A stretch of 64,000 nucleotides of DNA from RH-AL1 sp965214415 (GTDB lineage Bacteria > Pseudomonadota > Alphaproteobacteria > Rhizobiales > Beijerinckiaceae), in NCBI GenBank assembly GCA_965214415.1, contig CBDCBQ010000003.1, positions 1,240,001 to 1,304,000 of the forward strand, given 5' to 3'. A program made the translations under genes and the position numbers. Below are positions 1-9,193 of this stretch, one piece after another (the first letter of the stretch is position 1; each line of letters starts with the position of its first letter). A model generated the notes under the pieces. That model searched no databases. It was not told the DNA's origin and saw only the letters and a list, made by a program, of their open reading frames with translations.

Positions 1-929
1 ATCGCCGCCGTGCGGTTTTGCGCATGGAACGCGCCGACGCGATCACCCACCGCCAAACGCCGGCTCATCTCGGGCAACAGAACCGTGCCGGCGGCGATCG
101 CGATGACGCCGAGCGGCAGCTGGTACATGCGATCGGCGTAGTAGAGCGAGGTGAGGCCGCCGGTCGGCAGCATCGAGGCGATGATCGTGTCTGCGAAGAC
201 CGCGATCTGCGGCCCCGCCGACCCGATGACCGCCGGCCCGAGCCGCACGAAGAAGCGGCGCACGGCGGCCGTCAGCTCGGGTCGCGCGAACCATTCGAGG
301 ATGCCGGCGCGGTGCGCGGCATAGCCCGTCATCAGCATCTGCAGGAAGCCCGACACCGTCGTGCCGAAACTCGCCGCGATGCCGGCGTTCGGGAACAGGA
401 ACGCGACGCCGAGAAAGACCACCGTGGTGATGTTGAGGAGCACCGGCGCGAAGGCCGCGGCGGCGAAGCGCCCGTTGGCGTTCAGCGTGCCCGACTGCAG
501 CGTGACGATCACGATGAAGAGCAGATAGGGGAACGTGATCCGCGTCATCGCGACCGTCTGCGCGAACTTCGCCGGATGCGCGCGGAAGCCTGGCGCCAGC
601 AGGTCGACCAAGGTCGGCGTGAACAGCCAGGCGAGCGCCAGGATCACGACCTGCGAGGCGAGCAGGATCGTGAAGATCTGGCTCGAGAACACGTGGGCGC
701 GCTCCGGCCCCTCGGTCTCCAGCACCTGCGAGTAGCAGGGCACGTAGGCCGAGTTGAACGCGACCTCGGCGAAGATCGTGCGGAAGTGGTTCGGCAACCG
801 GAAGGCGACGAAGAAGGCGTCCGACAGCATGCCGTCGCCGAGCACCGCGCCGAGCACGATGTCGCGCACGAACCCGGTGGCCCTCGACACCAGCGTGAAC
901 CCGCCGACCGACAGGAGCGACTTGTACAT
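1..929 (-). CDS. murJ: Lipid II flippase MurJ (MviN), N-terminal part, truncated by window edge
   Basis: This is the first 309 codons of a MurJ/MviN-type MOP-superfamily flippase, which moves lipid II across the inner membrane for peptidoglycan synthesis. The frame opens with MYKSLLSVGGFTLVSR and continues with typical MurJ segments: FVRDIVLGA, a DAFFVAFRLPN stretch, FAEVAFNSAYVP, and alternating hydrophobic helices. The rest lies beyond the left edge. The ATG at 929 is three bases past the stop of the upstream glycosyltransferase gene, so the two are probably cotranscribed. The family call is firm; the C-terminus cannot be checked here. Confidence 0.9.
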   Translation of the reverse strand, partial: MYKSLLSVGGFTLVSRATGFVRDIVLGAVLGDGMLSDAFFVAFRLPNHFRTIFAEVAFNSAYVPCYSQVLETEGPERAHVFSSQIFTILLASQVVILALAWLFTPTLVDLLAPGFRAHPAKFAQTVAMTRITFPYLLFIVIVTLQSGTLNANGRFAAAAFAPVLLNITTVVFLGVAFLFPNAGIAASFGTTVSGFLQMLMTGYAAHRAGILEWFARPELTAAVRRFFVRLGPAVIGSAGPQIAVFADTIIASMLPTGGLTSLYYADRMYQLPLGVIAIAAGTVLLPEMSRRLAVGDRVGAFHAQNRTAA

Positions 930-932
930 GCG

Positions 933-1961
933 CTATTCGCCCGGCTCGACGCGGGCGAGGTCGCCTCGCGGCAGCGGGCGCGCGGCGCCGGCACGGCCGA
1001 CCCTTTCCTGGACGATGTAGAGGGGTCGGCCCTTCACCTCGGCGAAAATCCGGCCGATGTACTCGCCCAGCACGCCCAGCGAGAGGAGCTGGACCCCCGC
1101 CAGAAAGGTGACAGCGACGATCAACGAGGCGAAGCCCGGCACGTCGATGCCGTAGACCATCGTCTCGCCGACGAAGTAGACCGCGGTGGCGAACGAGATC
1201 ACCGAGATGACGGTGCCGACATAGGTCCACACCATCAAGGGCAACGTCGAGAACGACATCAGCCCGTCGAGCGCGAACCGGGTCAGCTTGCGATACGAGA
1301 ACTTCGACTGGCCGAAGGCGCGCGCCTCGACATCGAAGGGCACGCCGATCGACTTGAAGCCAATCCAGGCATACAGGCCCTTGTTGAAGCGCGCCCGCTC
1401 GCGCAAGCGGCGCAGGGCCTCGACGGCCTGGGCGTCGAGCAGCCGGAAATCCCCCGCGCCCTCGGGCAGCCGCGTCTCGCCGACCGAGCCGAAGATCTTG
1501 TAGAATCGCTGCGTCAGCGCGCGACGGAGCGCCGAGTCATCGCTGCGGTCGATGCGTTGCCCGTAGACGTTCTTGTAGCCCTCGCGCCACCGCGCGACGA
1601 AGGTCTCGATCATCTCGGGCGGGTGTTGCAGGTCGGCATCGAGGATGACGCTGGCGGCGCCGCGCGCGTGGTCGAGGCCCGCCGCGATCGCCACCTCCTT
1701 GCCGAAGTTGCGGGAGAGCGAGACCGCGCCGACGGCGGGATCGGCATGATGGGCGCGCTCGATCGCGAGGATCGTCGCGTCGGTGGAGCCGTCGTCGACG
1801 AAGATGATCTCGTAGCTGGCGACGCACCGCTCCAGGATCGGCACCAGGCGGGCGAGCAGCGGCGCGATATTGTCCGCCTCGTTGAGCACCGGAATGATGA
1901 CGGAGAGCTCCGTCGCCATCGGCGCGGCCTCGGTCGTCATGCGCGCGAAGTCCCCCGCCAC
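933..1961 (-). CDS. Family 2 glycosyltransferase, polyprenyl-phosphate type (DPM1/GtrB-like)
   Basis: A 342-residue GT-A glycosyltransferase of the polyprenyl-phosphate hexosyl/aminosugar transferase type. It likely charges a lipid carrier with a sugar at the inner membrane. The nucleotide-binding start (SVIIPVLNEADN, about 20-31), DDGSTD (56-61) and the metal-binding DAD (108-110, followed by LQHP) are all present. Two C-terminal membrane helices (about 233-260 and 270-295) match GtrB/ArnC-like members. Internal methionines at residues 8 and 15 are alternative starts; the catalytic domain begins just after residue 15. It lies 3 nt upstream of murJ. The sugar donor cannot be inferred. Confidence 0.85.
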   Translation of the reverse strand: MAGDFARMTTEAAPMATELSVIIPVLNEADNIAPLLARLVPILERCVASYEIIFVDDGSTDATILAIERAHHADPAVGAVSLSRNFGKEVAIAAGLDHARGAASVILDADLQHPPEMIETFVARWREGYKNVYGQRIDRSDDSALRRALTQRFYKIFGSVGETRLPEGAGDFRLLDAQAVEALRRLRERARFNKGLYAWIGFKSIGVPFDVEARAFGQSKFSYRKLTRFALDGLMSFSTLPLMVWTYVGTVISVISFATAVYFVGETMVYGIDVPGFASLIVAVTFLAGVQLLSLGVLGEYIGRIFAEVKGRPLYIVQERVGRAGAARPLPRGDLARVEPGE

Positions 1962-2120
1962 CTTGCCATGCTGGCTCGTCCGATCTTACGCGTTTGCCAT
2001 CGACGGCGTGGCCACCATAGGCGTGGCGGCGCGCCGCTGAAACGCACCGCCCGGCTTTTCCGACACGTCTTGCTCGGGTGTTGCTTTAATCCATGGCATT
2101 TAAGGGAAGCTGAAACCACG

Positions 2121-2981
2121 ATGTCGACGCCTTTCGCGCTTTCGATCTGTGCCGACGATTACGCGATCGCGCCGGGCGTCAGCCGTGGCATTATAGAAGC
2201 CCTGGAGGCCGGCGCGCTGTCGGCGACGAGCGTCATGACGACCTCGCCTTGGTGGCCCGAGGCGGCGGAGCCGCTGCGACGCCACGTCGGGCGCGCCGAC
2301 ATCGGCCTGCATCTCAACTTGACGCTCGGCGAGCCGCTCGGCCCGCTGCCGCAGCTGGCTCCCACCGGGCGCCTTCCCTCGATCGGCACGCTGATGCGGT
2401 TAGCCCGTCTCGACGCGCTGCCGACGACGGAGATCCTCGAGGAGGTCGACCGACAGGCACAGCGATTCGTCGATGTCTTCGGCCGCCCGCCCGACCATGT
2501 CGATGGCCACCAGCACGTGCACGTGCTCGGCCCGGTCGCGCCGATCGTCCAGGCCGTGTGCGAGCAGCGAGGCTGGCGTCCCTGGCTGCGCGATAGCGCG
2601 GACAAGCCGCTCCGCGTTCTCTCGCGCGGTATCGCCTTGAAGAAGGCCCTGGGACTGGCGGTGCTCGCGCGCGGCTACGGCGGCAGGGCGCGACGCGCGG
2701 GCTTTCCCACCAACGAGGGCTTTGCCGGCTTCTCGTCGTTCGACCCGGCGAGCTCCTACGCCCGGCAATTCGCGCGCTACCTCACGGCGCCGGGAACACG
2801 CCATCTTGTCATGTGCCACCCGGGCTACGCCGACGACGCGTTGCGCAAGCTCGATCCGGTCGTCGAATGCCGCGAGACGGAGCTGCGATTTCTCGTGTCT
2901 GGCGACTTCGCACGACAGCTCGCGAACGCGGGTGCGACCCTACGGCGGCTCGATCGGGGCACACCCGCAGCAAAGTCTTAA
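2121..2981 (+). CDS. YdjC/ChbG/HpnK-family carbohydrate deacetylase
   Basis: A 286-residue polysaccharide deacetylase-like protein of the ChbG/HpnK family, metal-dependent amidohydrolases that remove N-acetyl groups from sugars. The metal-site ADDYA motif is at residues 11-15, HLNLTLG follows, and a DGHQHVHV motif sits in the middle. The late MCHPGY motif is also typical. The open frame runs upstream to base 18, but that part is antisense to murJ and the glycosyltransferase; homology begins at the ATG at 2121. The gene is divergent from the glycosyltransferase across about 160 nt. HpnK proteins take part in hopanoid side-chain synthesis, but no hopanoid genes are visible here, so the substrate is open. 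Confidence 0.85.
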   Translation: MSTPFALSICADDYAIAPGVSRGIIEALEAGALSATSVMTTSPWWPEAAEPLRRHVGRADIGLHLNLTLGEPLGPLPQLAPTGRLPSIGTLMRLARLDALPTTEILEEVDRQAQRFVDVFGRPPDHVDGHQHVHVLGPVAPIVQAVCEQRGWRPWLRDSADKPLRVLSRGIALKKALGLAVLARGYGGRARRAGFPTNEGFAGFSSFDPASSYARQFARYLTAPGTRHLVMCHPGYADDALRKLDPVVECRETELRFLVSGDFARQLANAGATLRRLDRGTPAAKS

Positions 2982-2996
2982 TCAAACTCATCGAAA

Positions 2997-4697
2997 GTGC
3001 CGACATCCGAATTTCCGGCTGGAAAGTCCCGCGCCTTGGCTCGAAAGACCTCCAACGTTTTGGCCGGCCAGACTCACGGCAGGACGAGCTCGTCGATGCT
3101 CGTGGAATTCCTTGCGATCTGCACGTCGACCGTCGGCGCCATGATCGTCCTGGTCGCGCTCGTCGCCTCGGCGTTCTCGGCGTTCATGGGTGCCCGCGAG
3201 CTGGCGCGGCGCGCCGATAGCGCGTTGAACGAGCTGCCGCGTCTCGTGCTCGACGCCGCGGCTCGCGGTGGCGTGGCGTCGACAAGCTCGATGGACTTCC
3301 TCAGGCTCGATCCGGACATCGAGGACACCGTCGTGCGCGACAAGGACGGCAAGGTCCGGTTCGCCTACCGTCGCGATGGAGCCAGCCCGTCGCCCCTGGA
3401 CTGGAGCACCGCGCGTTCGAGCGACACCAAACAGGTCGAGAACTGGACGGTCTCGCAGGTCTCGGTCACCCGTGAGCTTGCAAACAGCGGCCCGCTCGGC
3501 GGCGCGACGCTGACGATCGCCTACAGCACGCACGCCGCGCGCGATCGGGCGGCCTTCCAGCTCATCCTGTTTCTCTGCGCGGGCCTGGCGGGGCTCGTCG
3601 CGATCTCGATAATTTTGCGGACAGCGTTCGCGCGACGGATGCGGCCCATGCGTGACCTGACGGCGACGATGGCCGCGCTGGTGGACGCCAGGTACGACGT
3701 CGCGATCCCGGCTGTGGGCCGGCGCGATGAAATCGGGGCGATGGCCGCCGCCGTGCAAACCTTCAAGACGAGGCTCGTCGATCGAGAGCGCCTTCAGCAT
3801 CAGGCCGACGCGATGCATGTCGCGACGTCGAATCGCAACGCGCGAATCGAGCGGGAGGTCGACCAATTCCGGTCCGTGATTCGCGCGGCGCTCGACGAGG
3901 TCGCGGGCTACAGCGATCAGATGACGGTTGCCGCCGACAGCCTGAGCTCGATCGCGACCGAAAGCAGCGGGCGGGCTGGCGACGCCTTTGCCGCGATCCA
4001 GCAGACGACCGCGAGCGTCACCAGCGTCGCCGGCGCGTCGGAAGACCTGTCGGCGTCGATTCAGGAGATCGAGCGCCAGGTCGATCAAACCCGCGCCTTC
4101 GTTCTCGAGGCGACGCACGTGACGAGCGAGACGGCCGGATTGATCCAGGGTCTGCAAGCGAAGACCGACGCGATCGACGAGATCATCGGTCTCATTCAGA
4201 CGATCGCCGCGCAGACCAATCTACTATCGCTGAACGCGACTATCGAGGCGGCACGCGCCGGCGAGAGCGGGCGCGGTTTCGCGGTCGTCGCGCAGGAGGT
4301 GAAGACGCTCGCCGATCAAACGTCGCGCGCCTCGCAACGCGTCGCCGACCATATACGCTCGATCCAGACGACGACGATCCAGGCGGTCGACGCCATGACG
4401 ACGATCGACGCCACGATCTCGAAGGCGGAACATTTCAGCTCGGTGATCGCGATCGCGGTCGAACGCCAAGCAGCGGCCACCGCCGAGATCTCCTGCGGGG
4501 CCGCGGACGCCGCGCGAACCGCCAAGAAAGCGGCGGAGAGCATGAAGATTCTCGCGGCCGCCGTCGGCGAGACCGATCAGTCGGCCGCGCAGGTGCACCA
4601 GTCGGCGACGGACGTCGGCGCGCAGGCTCAGATGCTGCGCGCCACCATCGATCAGTTCCTGGGCGAGACGGCAGCCATCGAGCGACCCGCCGCCTGA
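2997..4697 (+). CDS. Methyl-accepting chemotaxis protein
   Basis: A 566-residue transmembrane chemoreceptor that relays ligand state to CheA/CheW. It has a membrane helix at about 35-60, a short extracytoplasmic domain of about 120 residues, a second helix near 185-206, a HAMP domain to about 258, and a long coiled signalling domain. The conserved hairpin tip (IAAQTNLLSLNATIEAARAG) and GRGFAVVAQEVKTLADQT are intact. There is no C-terminal NWETF-like tether. The start is probably the GTG at 2997; the ATG at 3096 (residue 34) just before the first helix is a fair alternative. No che genes are nearby, so this is an orphan receptor with unknown ligand. Confidence 0.9.
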   Translation: MPTSEFPAGKSRALARKTSNVLAGQTHGRTSSSMLVEFLAICTSTVGAMIVLVALVASAFSAFMGARELARRADSALNELPRLVLDAAARGGVASTSSMDFLRLDPDIEDTVVRDKDGKVRFAYRRDGASPSPLDWSTARSSDTKQVENWTVSQVSVTRELANSGPLGGATLTIAYSTHAARDRAAFQLILFLCAGLAGLVAISIILRTAFARRMRPMRDLTATMAALVDARYDVAIPAVGRRDEIGAMAAAVQTFKTRLVDRERLQHQADAMHVATSNRNARIEREVDQFRSVIRAALDEVAGYSDQMTVAADSLSSIATESSGRAGDAFAAIQQTTASVTSVAGASEDLSASIQEIERQVDQTRAFVLEATHVTSETAGLIQGLQAKTDAIDEIIGLIQTIAAQTNLLSLNATIEAARAGESGRGFAVVAQEVKTLADQTSRASQRVADHIRSIQTTTIQAVDAMTTIDATISKAEHFSSVIAIAVERQAAATAEISCGAADAARTAKKAAESMKILAAAVGETDQSAAQVHQSATDVGAQAQMLRATIDQFLGETAAIERPAA

Positions 4698-4708
4698 GCC
4701 CAGTTGGC

Positions 4709-5305
4709 CTACTTGGCCGCGGCGTGCAGTTCCTCGACATATTCCCAGTTCACCAGATTATCGAGGAACGCCTTGATGTAGTCGGGACGGCGGTTGCGAT
4801 AGTCGATGTAGTAGGAATGCTCCCACACGTCGACGCCGAGGATCGGCACGCCACCGTGCACGAGCGGGTTCTCGCCGTTCGGCGTCTTCATGATGGCGAG
4901 CTTGCCGTCCTTGACCGCGAGCCATGCCCAGCCCGATCCGAACTGGGTGACGCCGGCCTGGACGAAGTCCTCCTTGAACTTGTCGTAGGAGCCGAACGCG
5001 TCGGTGATCGCTGCCTCGACGCCGCTTGGCGGCTTGCCGCCACCGTTCGGCTTCATCCACTTCCAGAAATGGGTGTGATTGTAATGCTGGCCGGCGTTGT
5101 TGAAGAGCCCGGCGTTCTTGCCGTGGGACGCCTTGACGATCTCCTCGAGCGACTTGTCCTCGAGCCCGCTGTCCTTGAGAAGGTTGTTGCCCGCCGTCAC
5201 GTAAGCCTGATGGTGCTTGTCGTGGTGAAACTCGAGCGTCTCCTTCGACATGAAGGGCTGCAGCGCATCGTGCGCATAGGGCAATTCCGGAAGGGTGAAT
5301 GACAT
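4709..5305 (-). CDS. sodB: Superoxide dismutase [Fe]
   Basis: A 198-residue iron/manganese superoxide dismutase that converts superoxide to hydrogen peroxide and oxygen. Metal ligands are visible as H27, H77, D159 and H163. Glutamine 73 in the NNAGQHYNH context is where iron enzymes place their second-sphere Gln, so Fe is the likely metal (cambialism is possible). The ATG at 5305 has an excellent AAGGAG site 6-7 nt upstream. The open frame extends 36 codons further, but those are low-complexity and unlike the family. There is no signal peptide, so it is cytosolic. It is convergent with the chemoreceptor and divergent from the next gene. Confidence 0.96.
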   Translation of the reverse strand: MSFTLPELPYAHDALQPFMSKETLEFHHDKHHQAYVTAGNNLLKDSGLEDKSLEEIVKASHGKNAGLFNNAGQHYNHTHFWKWMKPNGGGKPPSGVEAAITDAFGSYDKFKEDFVQAGVTQFGSGWAWLAVKDGKLAIMKTPNGENPLVHGGVPILGVDVWEHSYYIDYRNRRPDYIKAFLDNLVNWEYVEELHAAAK

Positions 5306-5513
5306 CGAGAGCTCCTTGAGATCGCGGCCGCGTGACGCGCACGCCGCCGCACGCACCCTAACTAGGCACCCGGCGTCCCAGCGGCAACGGCCGAGGCCTT
5401 TACCTTGCTGCAAAGCATTTCGTGTTTGATTTTTGCAAGTATCTCAATTTGAAGGTAGAATGCCTACAGTGCAGCACAGGATCAGCCGAGATCCGGCCGC
5501 CCGCGAGGACGTT

Positions 5514-6845
5514 ATGAGCTATTTCGTGCTGGCGCTCGGCGCGGCGATGTCGTTGATCGGCATTGGCGCGATCGTCACCGGCTACCCGATGATCGAGGTC
5601 GAGCGCGGCTGGGCGACCGTGATCTCGGGGTCGGTCCTGCTCAGCGGCGGCCTCGTCACGGTTGCGCTCGGCATGGTCAGCCGCATGCTGGTCAAAGTGA
5701 TGGCGTTCCGCCTACAGCCGATGCCCCAGCTCCAGCCGGAAGCGACCGTCATGACGCTCGGCCGGGACGAGCCGGTCGCGCAGCTGGATCCCGCTCCCCG
5801 CTTCGATACGCTGCCGCGCGCCGACCCGCCGGCGTTCGCCGAGCCGGCATCCCGCCCCGTGTCCATGCCACGTGCCGTCAGCATGCCGCGCGCCGATCCG
5901 ATGCCGGCCTTCGCCGCCGCCGCTCCGATCGCGGCCACCGCTGCAATCCTTGCCACGGAGCATGCGCGGTACGAGGCGCCCGAGCCTCCTCCCCAGCCAC
6001 TCGAGCCCGCGCCCGCCCTCGCGCCAGAGCATGCCCCGGCTCTCGCCGATCAGACGCCGGCACACGAAACGGCGCACGAACTGCACGACGAGCCGACGTC
6101 CGAGGGCTACGCGCTGCAGAGCCCGTCGACATCCGAGCACGACCTCGCGCCCGCATCGCGCCCCGAGGAGAAGGTGCCGACGTCGGACGAGGCTTGGCTC
6201 GACGAGGCGTTTTCCGCGTTCGACTACGACGTCGCTGGGATGCGGGCGCCACCTCCGGCCGAGCCTGCCCCGCAGCCCGTCCCGCCCGTCGAAGCGCTGC
6301 ACGAGCCGGCTCCGGCCAAGGAGCAGGTCGCTGGCGCGGAGCACGCGCATGAGCCGGCGACGCCTGTCGAGCAACACGAGTTGACGGAGCATCCGCCAAT
6401 CGCGCCGGCCACCTTGGTCGATCCGGATCTCGTCGCGCGGTACGAGGCGCAGGACAACGAGGCGCAGGACTACGAAGCGCAACACGACGAGGCGCCCGAC
6501 CCTGTCCCGCATGAGCCCGAGAATGCCCTGCAGGCGCACGAGGAGCTTGCCCTCGCCGAGCGTCCCCATGCGGAGGTGGCCCATGCGGAGGTGGCCCATG
6601 CCGAGCCTGCACACGCCGAATTGGACCCCACAGAGGCAGCCCGCGGCGACGCGGCACTTGCCGAGCCGCATGAAGCCGAGCTCGCGGCGGCGCAGCCCAC
6701 CAGCAACCTCAACGTGATCGGGCGCTACGATTCCGACGGCACGTCCTACGTGATGTACTCGGACGGCTCGATCGAGGCGCAATCCGAGGCCGGCGTCTAC
6801 CGCTTCGGATCGATGGCCGAGCTGAAAGCCTTCATCGAGGGCTAG
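5514..6845 (+). CDS. Membrane protein with long Ala/Pro/Glu/His repeat linker and conserved C-terminal domain, unknown function
   Basis: A 443-residue protein I do not recognise by name. Two hydrophobic segments near the N-terminus (about 4-24 and 34-58) suggest a membrane hairpin. They are followed by some 320 residues of Ala/Pro/Glu/His-rich low complexity with short repeats (EAQD-type units, and HAEVAHAEVAHAEPAHAE near 370). The protein ends in a compact, normal-looking region of about 45 residues starting IGRYDSDGTSYVMYSDGSIEA. This looks like a membrane anchor, a flexible spacer and a small C-terminal domain. The ATG at 5514 is preceded by GAGGACGTT; a start at 5433 is possible. Its stop overlaps the opposite-strand ptrB stop within one CTAG. 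Confidence 0.75.
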   Translation: MSYFVLALGAAMSLIGIGAIVTGYPMIEVERGWATVISGSVLLSGGLVTVALGMVSRMLVKVMAFRLQPMPQLQPEATVMTLGRDEPVAQLDPAPRFDTLPRADPPAFAEPASRPVSMPRAVSMPRADPMPAFAAAAPIAATAAILATEHARYEAPEPPPQPLEPAPALAPEHAPALADQTPAHETAHELHDEPTSEGYALQSPSTSEHDLAPASRPEEKVPTSDEAWLDEAFSAFDYDVAGMRAPPPAEPAPQPVPPVEALHEPAPAKEQVAGAEHAHEPATPVEQHELTEHPPIAPATLVDPDLVARYEAQDNEAQDYEAQHDEAPDPVPHEPENALQAHEELALAERPHAEVAHAEVAHAEPAHAELDPTEAARGDAALAEPHEAELAAAQPTSNLNVIGRYDSDGTSYVMYSDGSIEAQSEAGVYRFGSMAELKAFIEG

Positions 6846-8920
6846 CCGGCGCAGCGGATGGCGAAGGCGTATTGCTCGGCGATCTCGCCGAGCCTGTCGA
6901 AGCGCCCCGAGGCACCGCCGTGCCCAGCTCCCATGTGCGTCTTCAAGAGCACCGGTCCACCGCCCGCCATCGTCGCGCGCAGCCGCGCCACCCATTTCGC
7001 CGGCTCCCAATAGGTGACGCGCGGATCGGTGAGCCCGGCGAGCGCGAAGATCGGCGGATAGGCCTGCGCCGCGACATTGTCGTAGGGCGAATACGCCCGG
7101 ATACGCGCGAAGGCGGAGGCGTCGGCGATCGGGTTGCCCCATTCGAGCCATTCCGGCGGCGTCAGCGGCAGCTCGTCGTCGAGCATCGTATTGAGCACGT
7201 CGACGAACGGCACGGCGGCGACGATGCCGGCGAAGAGTTCGGGCGCGAGATTGGCGATCGCGCCCATCAGCATGCCACCGGCGCTGCCGCCCTGCGCGAC
7301 GATGCGCCCCTGCCCCGTATAACCCGCGCCGATCAGATGCCGCGCGACGGCGATGAAGTCGCCGAACGTGTTTTGCTTGTGGTCGAGCTTGCCGTCGAGA
7401 TACCAGTGCCAGCCCTTGTCGGTCCCGCCGCGCACATGGGCGATCGCATGGACGAAGCCGCGATCGACGAGCGACAGCGCATTGGCGGAGAAACTTGCCG
7501 GCATCGCGTGGCCGTAGGCGCCGTAGCCGTAGAGCAGCAGCGGCGCGGTCCCGTCGAGCGCGAGGTCTTCGCGATGCAGCAGGCTCACCGGCACCTCGGC
7601 GCCATCCTCCGCCACGGCGAGAATTCGCCGCGTCACGTAGCGGGCGGGATCGTGCCCGCTCGGGATCGTCTGCCGCTTCCGCAGGGTTCGCTCATGGGTG
7701 GCGAGGTCGAAATCCCATGTCTCGCGCGGCGTCGTCATCGAGGCGTAGGTGAAGCGCACGGTAGGAGAGTCGAATTCGAGCCGATGCTCGAGGCCGAGCG
7801 AATACGCCTCCTCGGGGAACGCGACGACGTGCTCGGCGCCGTCGGCGAGTCTCGCGACGACGAGACGTGGCAGGCCGACCTCGCGCTCGAGTCGGACGAG
7901 GTGGTCCGGAAACACGGTCATCCCCGTGACGATGCGCCCGCGCCGGTGCGGCACGACGTCGACCCAATTTGCGCGACCCGGCGCGGCGAGCGGCGCCCGG
8001 ACGATCTTGAAGTCCTCGGCGCCGTCGGCGTTCGTGCGGATGTAGAGCCTGTCGCCGCTGTGGGCCACCGAGTACCGCGTCTCGGGCGCGCGTGGCGCGA
8101 TGCAGCGCGGCACGGCGGCGGGGTCGGCCAGGTCGATAAGGTGGCACTCGGACGCCGAGTGGTCGGTCACGCTGATGACCGCGAACGCGCCTGACAAAGT
8201 GCGATCGATGCCGACGAACCACGCCGGGTCCTGCTCCTCGAACACGAGACGGTCAGTGGTCCCGCCCAGCTCGTGCAGGAAGACCTGCGCGGTGCGGTGG
8301 TTCTCGTCGACGCGGACATAGTAGAACGCCCGCGAATCGGCGCGCCACACGATCTCGCCGCGCGCGTCGGTGACGCGATCGTCGAGGTCGACTCCGGTGG
8401 CGCAGTCGCGCACCCGGATGATGTACAGCTCGGAGCCCTTGGTGTCGGCGCTCCAGGCGAGCAGCCCGTGATCCGGCGCATGCGCGATGTCGCCGAGCAC
8501 GAAGAAGGCATGCGGCTCGCCCTCGTGGTCGCCGTCGAGCAGCAGCTCCTCCGCCGCGCCCTCCTCTGCCCGACGGCAGAACAGCGGGTGCTGCCCGCCG
8601 TCGCGGTAGCGCCGATAGTAGAGCCAATCGCCGTCGGGCAGCGGGACGCTCGAATCATCCTCCTGGATGCGGCCGCGCATCTCGGCCTTCAGCGTCGCGA
8701 CGAGATCGGCGAGCGGATCGAGATGGGCCGCGCTGTAGCCATTCTCGGCCTCCAGCACCGTGCGGATATCGACGGGAAGAGCGGCTGGATCGCGCAGCAC
8801 GTCGCGCCAGTTGTCCGCCCGCAGCCACGCGTAATCGTCGGCAAGCACGACGCCGTGCACCGTGCGCGCCGTCGGGAGGCGAGCGACGTTCGGCTTCGGC
8901 GCGTTCGGCCAGCTCGTCAT
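6842..8920 (-). CDS. ptrB: Oligopeptidase B (protease II), S9A prolyl oligopeptidase family
   Basis: A 692-residue serine peptidase that cleaves after basic residues in short peptides, with no signal peptide (cytoplasmic). The N-terminal half is the beta-propeller lid. The C-terminal alpha/beta hydrolase domain carries the catalytic serine in GGSAGG, the aspartate in LTDPRVTYWEPAKW and the histidine in GAGHGG. The hallmark LLLYGYGAYG and HVRGG motifs are present. The frame opens 7 codons earlier, but the ATG at 8920 has a GAGGACAAGAC site at correct spacing. Length fits the family (about 690). It is divergent from mucR over 270 nt in which I see no further gene. Confidence 0.94.
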   Translation of the reverse strand: MTSWPNAPKPNVARLPTARTVHGVVLADDYAWLRADNWRDVLRDPAALPVDIRTVLEAENGYSAAHLDPLADLVATLKAEMRGRIQEDDSSVPLPDGDWLYYRRYRDGGQHPLFCRRAEEGAAEELLLDGDHEGEPHAFFVLGDIAHAPDHGLLAWSADTKGSELYIIRVRDCATGVDLDDRVTDARGEIVWRADSRAFYYVRVDENHRTAQVFLHELGGTTDRLVFEEQDPAWFVGIDRTLSGAFAVISVTDHSASECHLIDLADPAAVPRCIAPRAPETRYSVAHSGDRLYIRTNADGAEDFKIVRAPLAAPGRANWVDVVPHRRGRIVTGMTVFPDHLVRLEREVGLPRLVVARLADGAEHVVAFPEEAYSLGLEHRLEFDSPTVRFTYASMTTPRETWDFDLATHERTLRKRQTIPSGHDPARYVTRRILAVAEDGAEVPVSLLHREDLALDGTAPLLLYGYGAYGHAMPASFSANALSLVDRGFVHAIAHVRGGTDKGWHWYLDGKLDHKQNTFGDFIAVARHLIGAGYTGQGRIVAQGGSAGGMLMGAIANLAPELFAGIVAAVPFVDVLNTMLDDELPLTPPEWLEWGNPIADASAFARIRAYSPYDNVAAQAYPPIFALAGLTDPRVTYWEPAKWVARLRATMAGGGPVLLKTHMGAGHGGASGRFDRLGEIAEQYAFAIRCAG

Positions 8921-9193
8921 GTCTTGTCCTCGTGCGACCACATCGAGATATGGGGCCGCGCCACCCGAGCGCCACGCGCGGCGTTTTCAGTGTACTTTCG
9001 CGCGATCATGTCCTCTTGGGGGATTAACCCTGAACCGCGTTGCCAATACGCTGGTCGGCAAGGTCCGGATGGACGTCGTGCCGATTCGGGCCTGGAACGC
9101 GCGGCTGCGAATGGCGCTTCATGTTTCGCGTTGCACGCGAACGACCGTTAGATCTCGTCGGTCGCGATGCGTCGCATAGGTCTTGGAGCCAAA

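Noticed and set aside
18..2120. Very long open frame upstream of the YdjC-type gene
   Set aside because: It is antisense to murJ and the glycosyltransferase, both with clear homology; its product is Arg/Asp/Glu-rich GC-shadow sequence. Only the part from 2121 is real.
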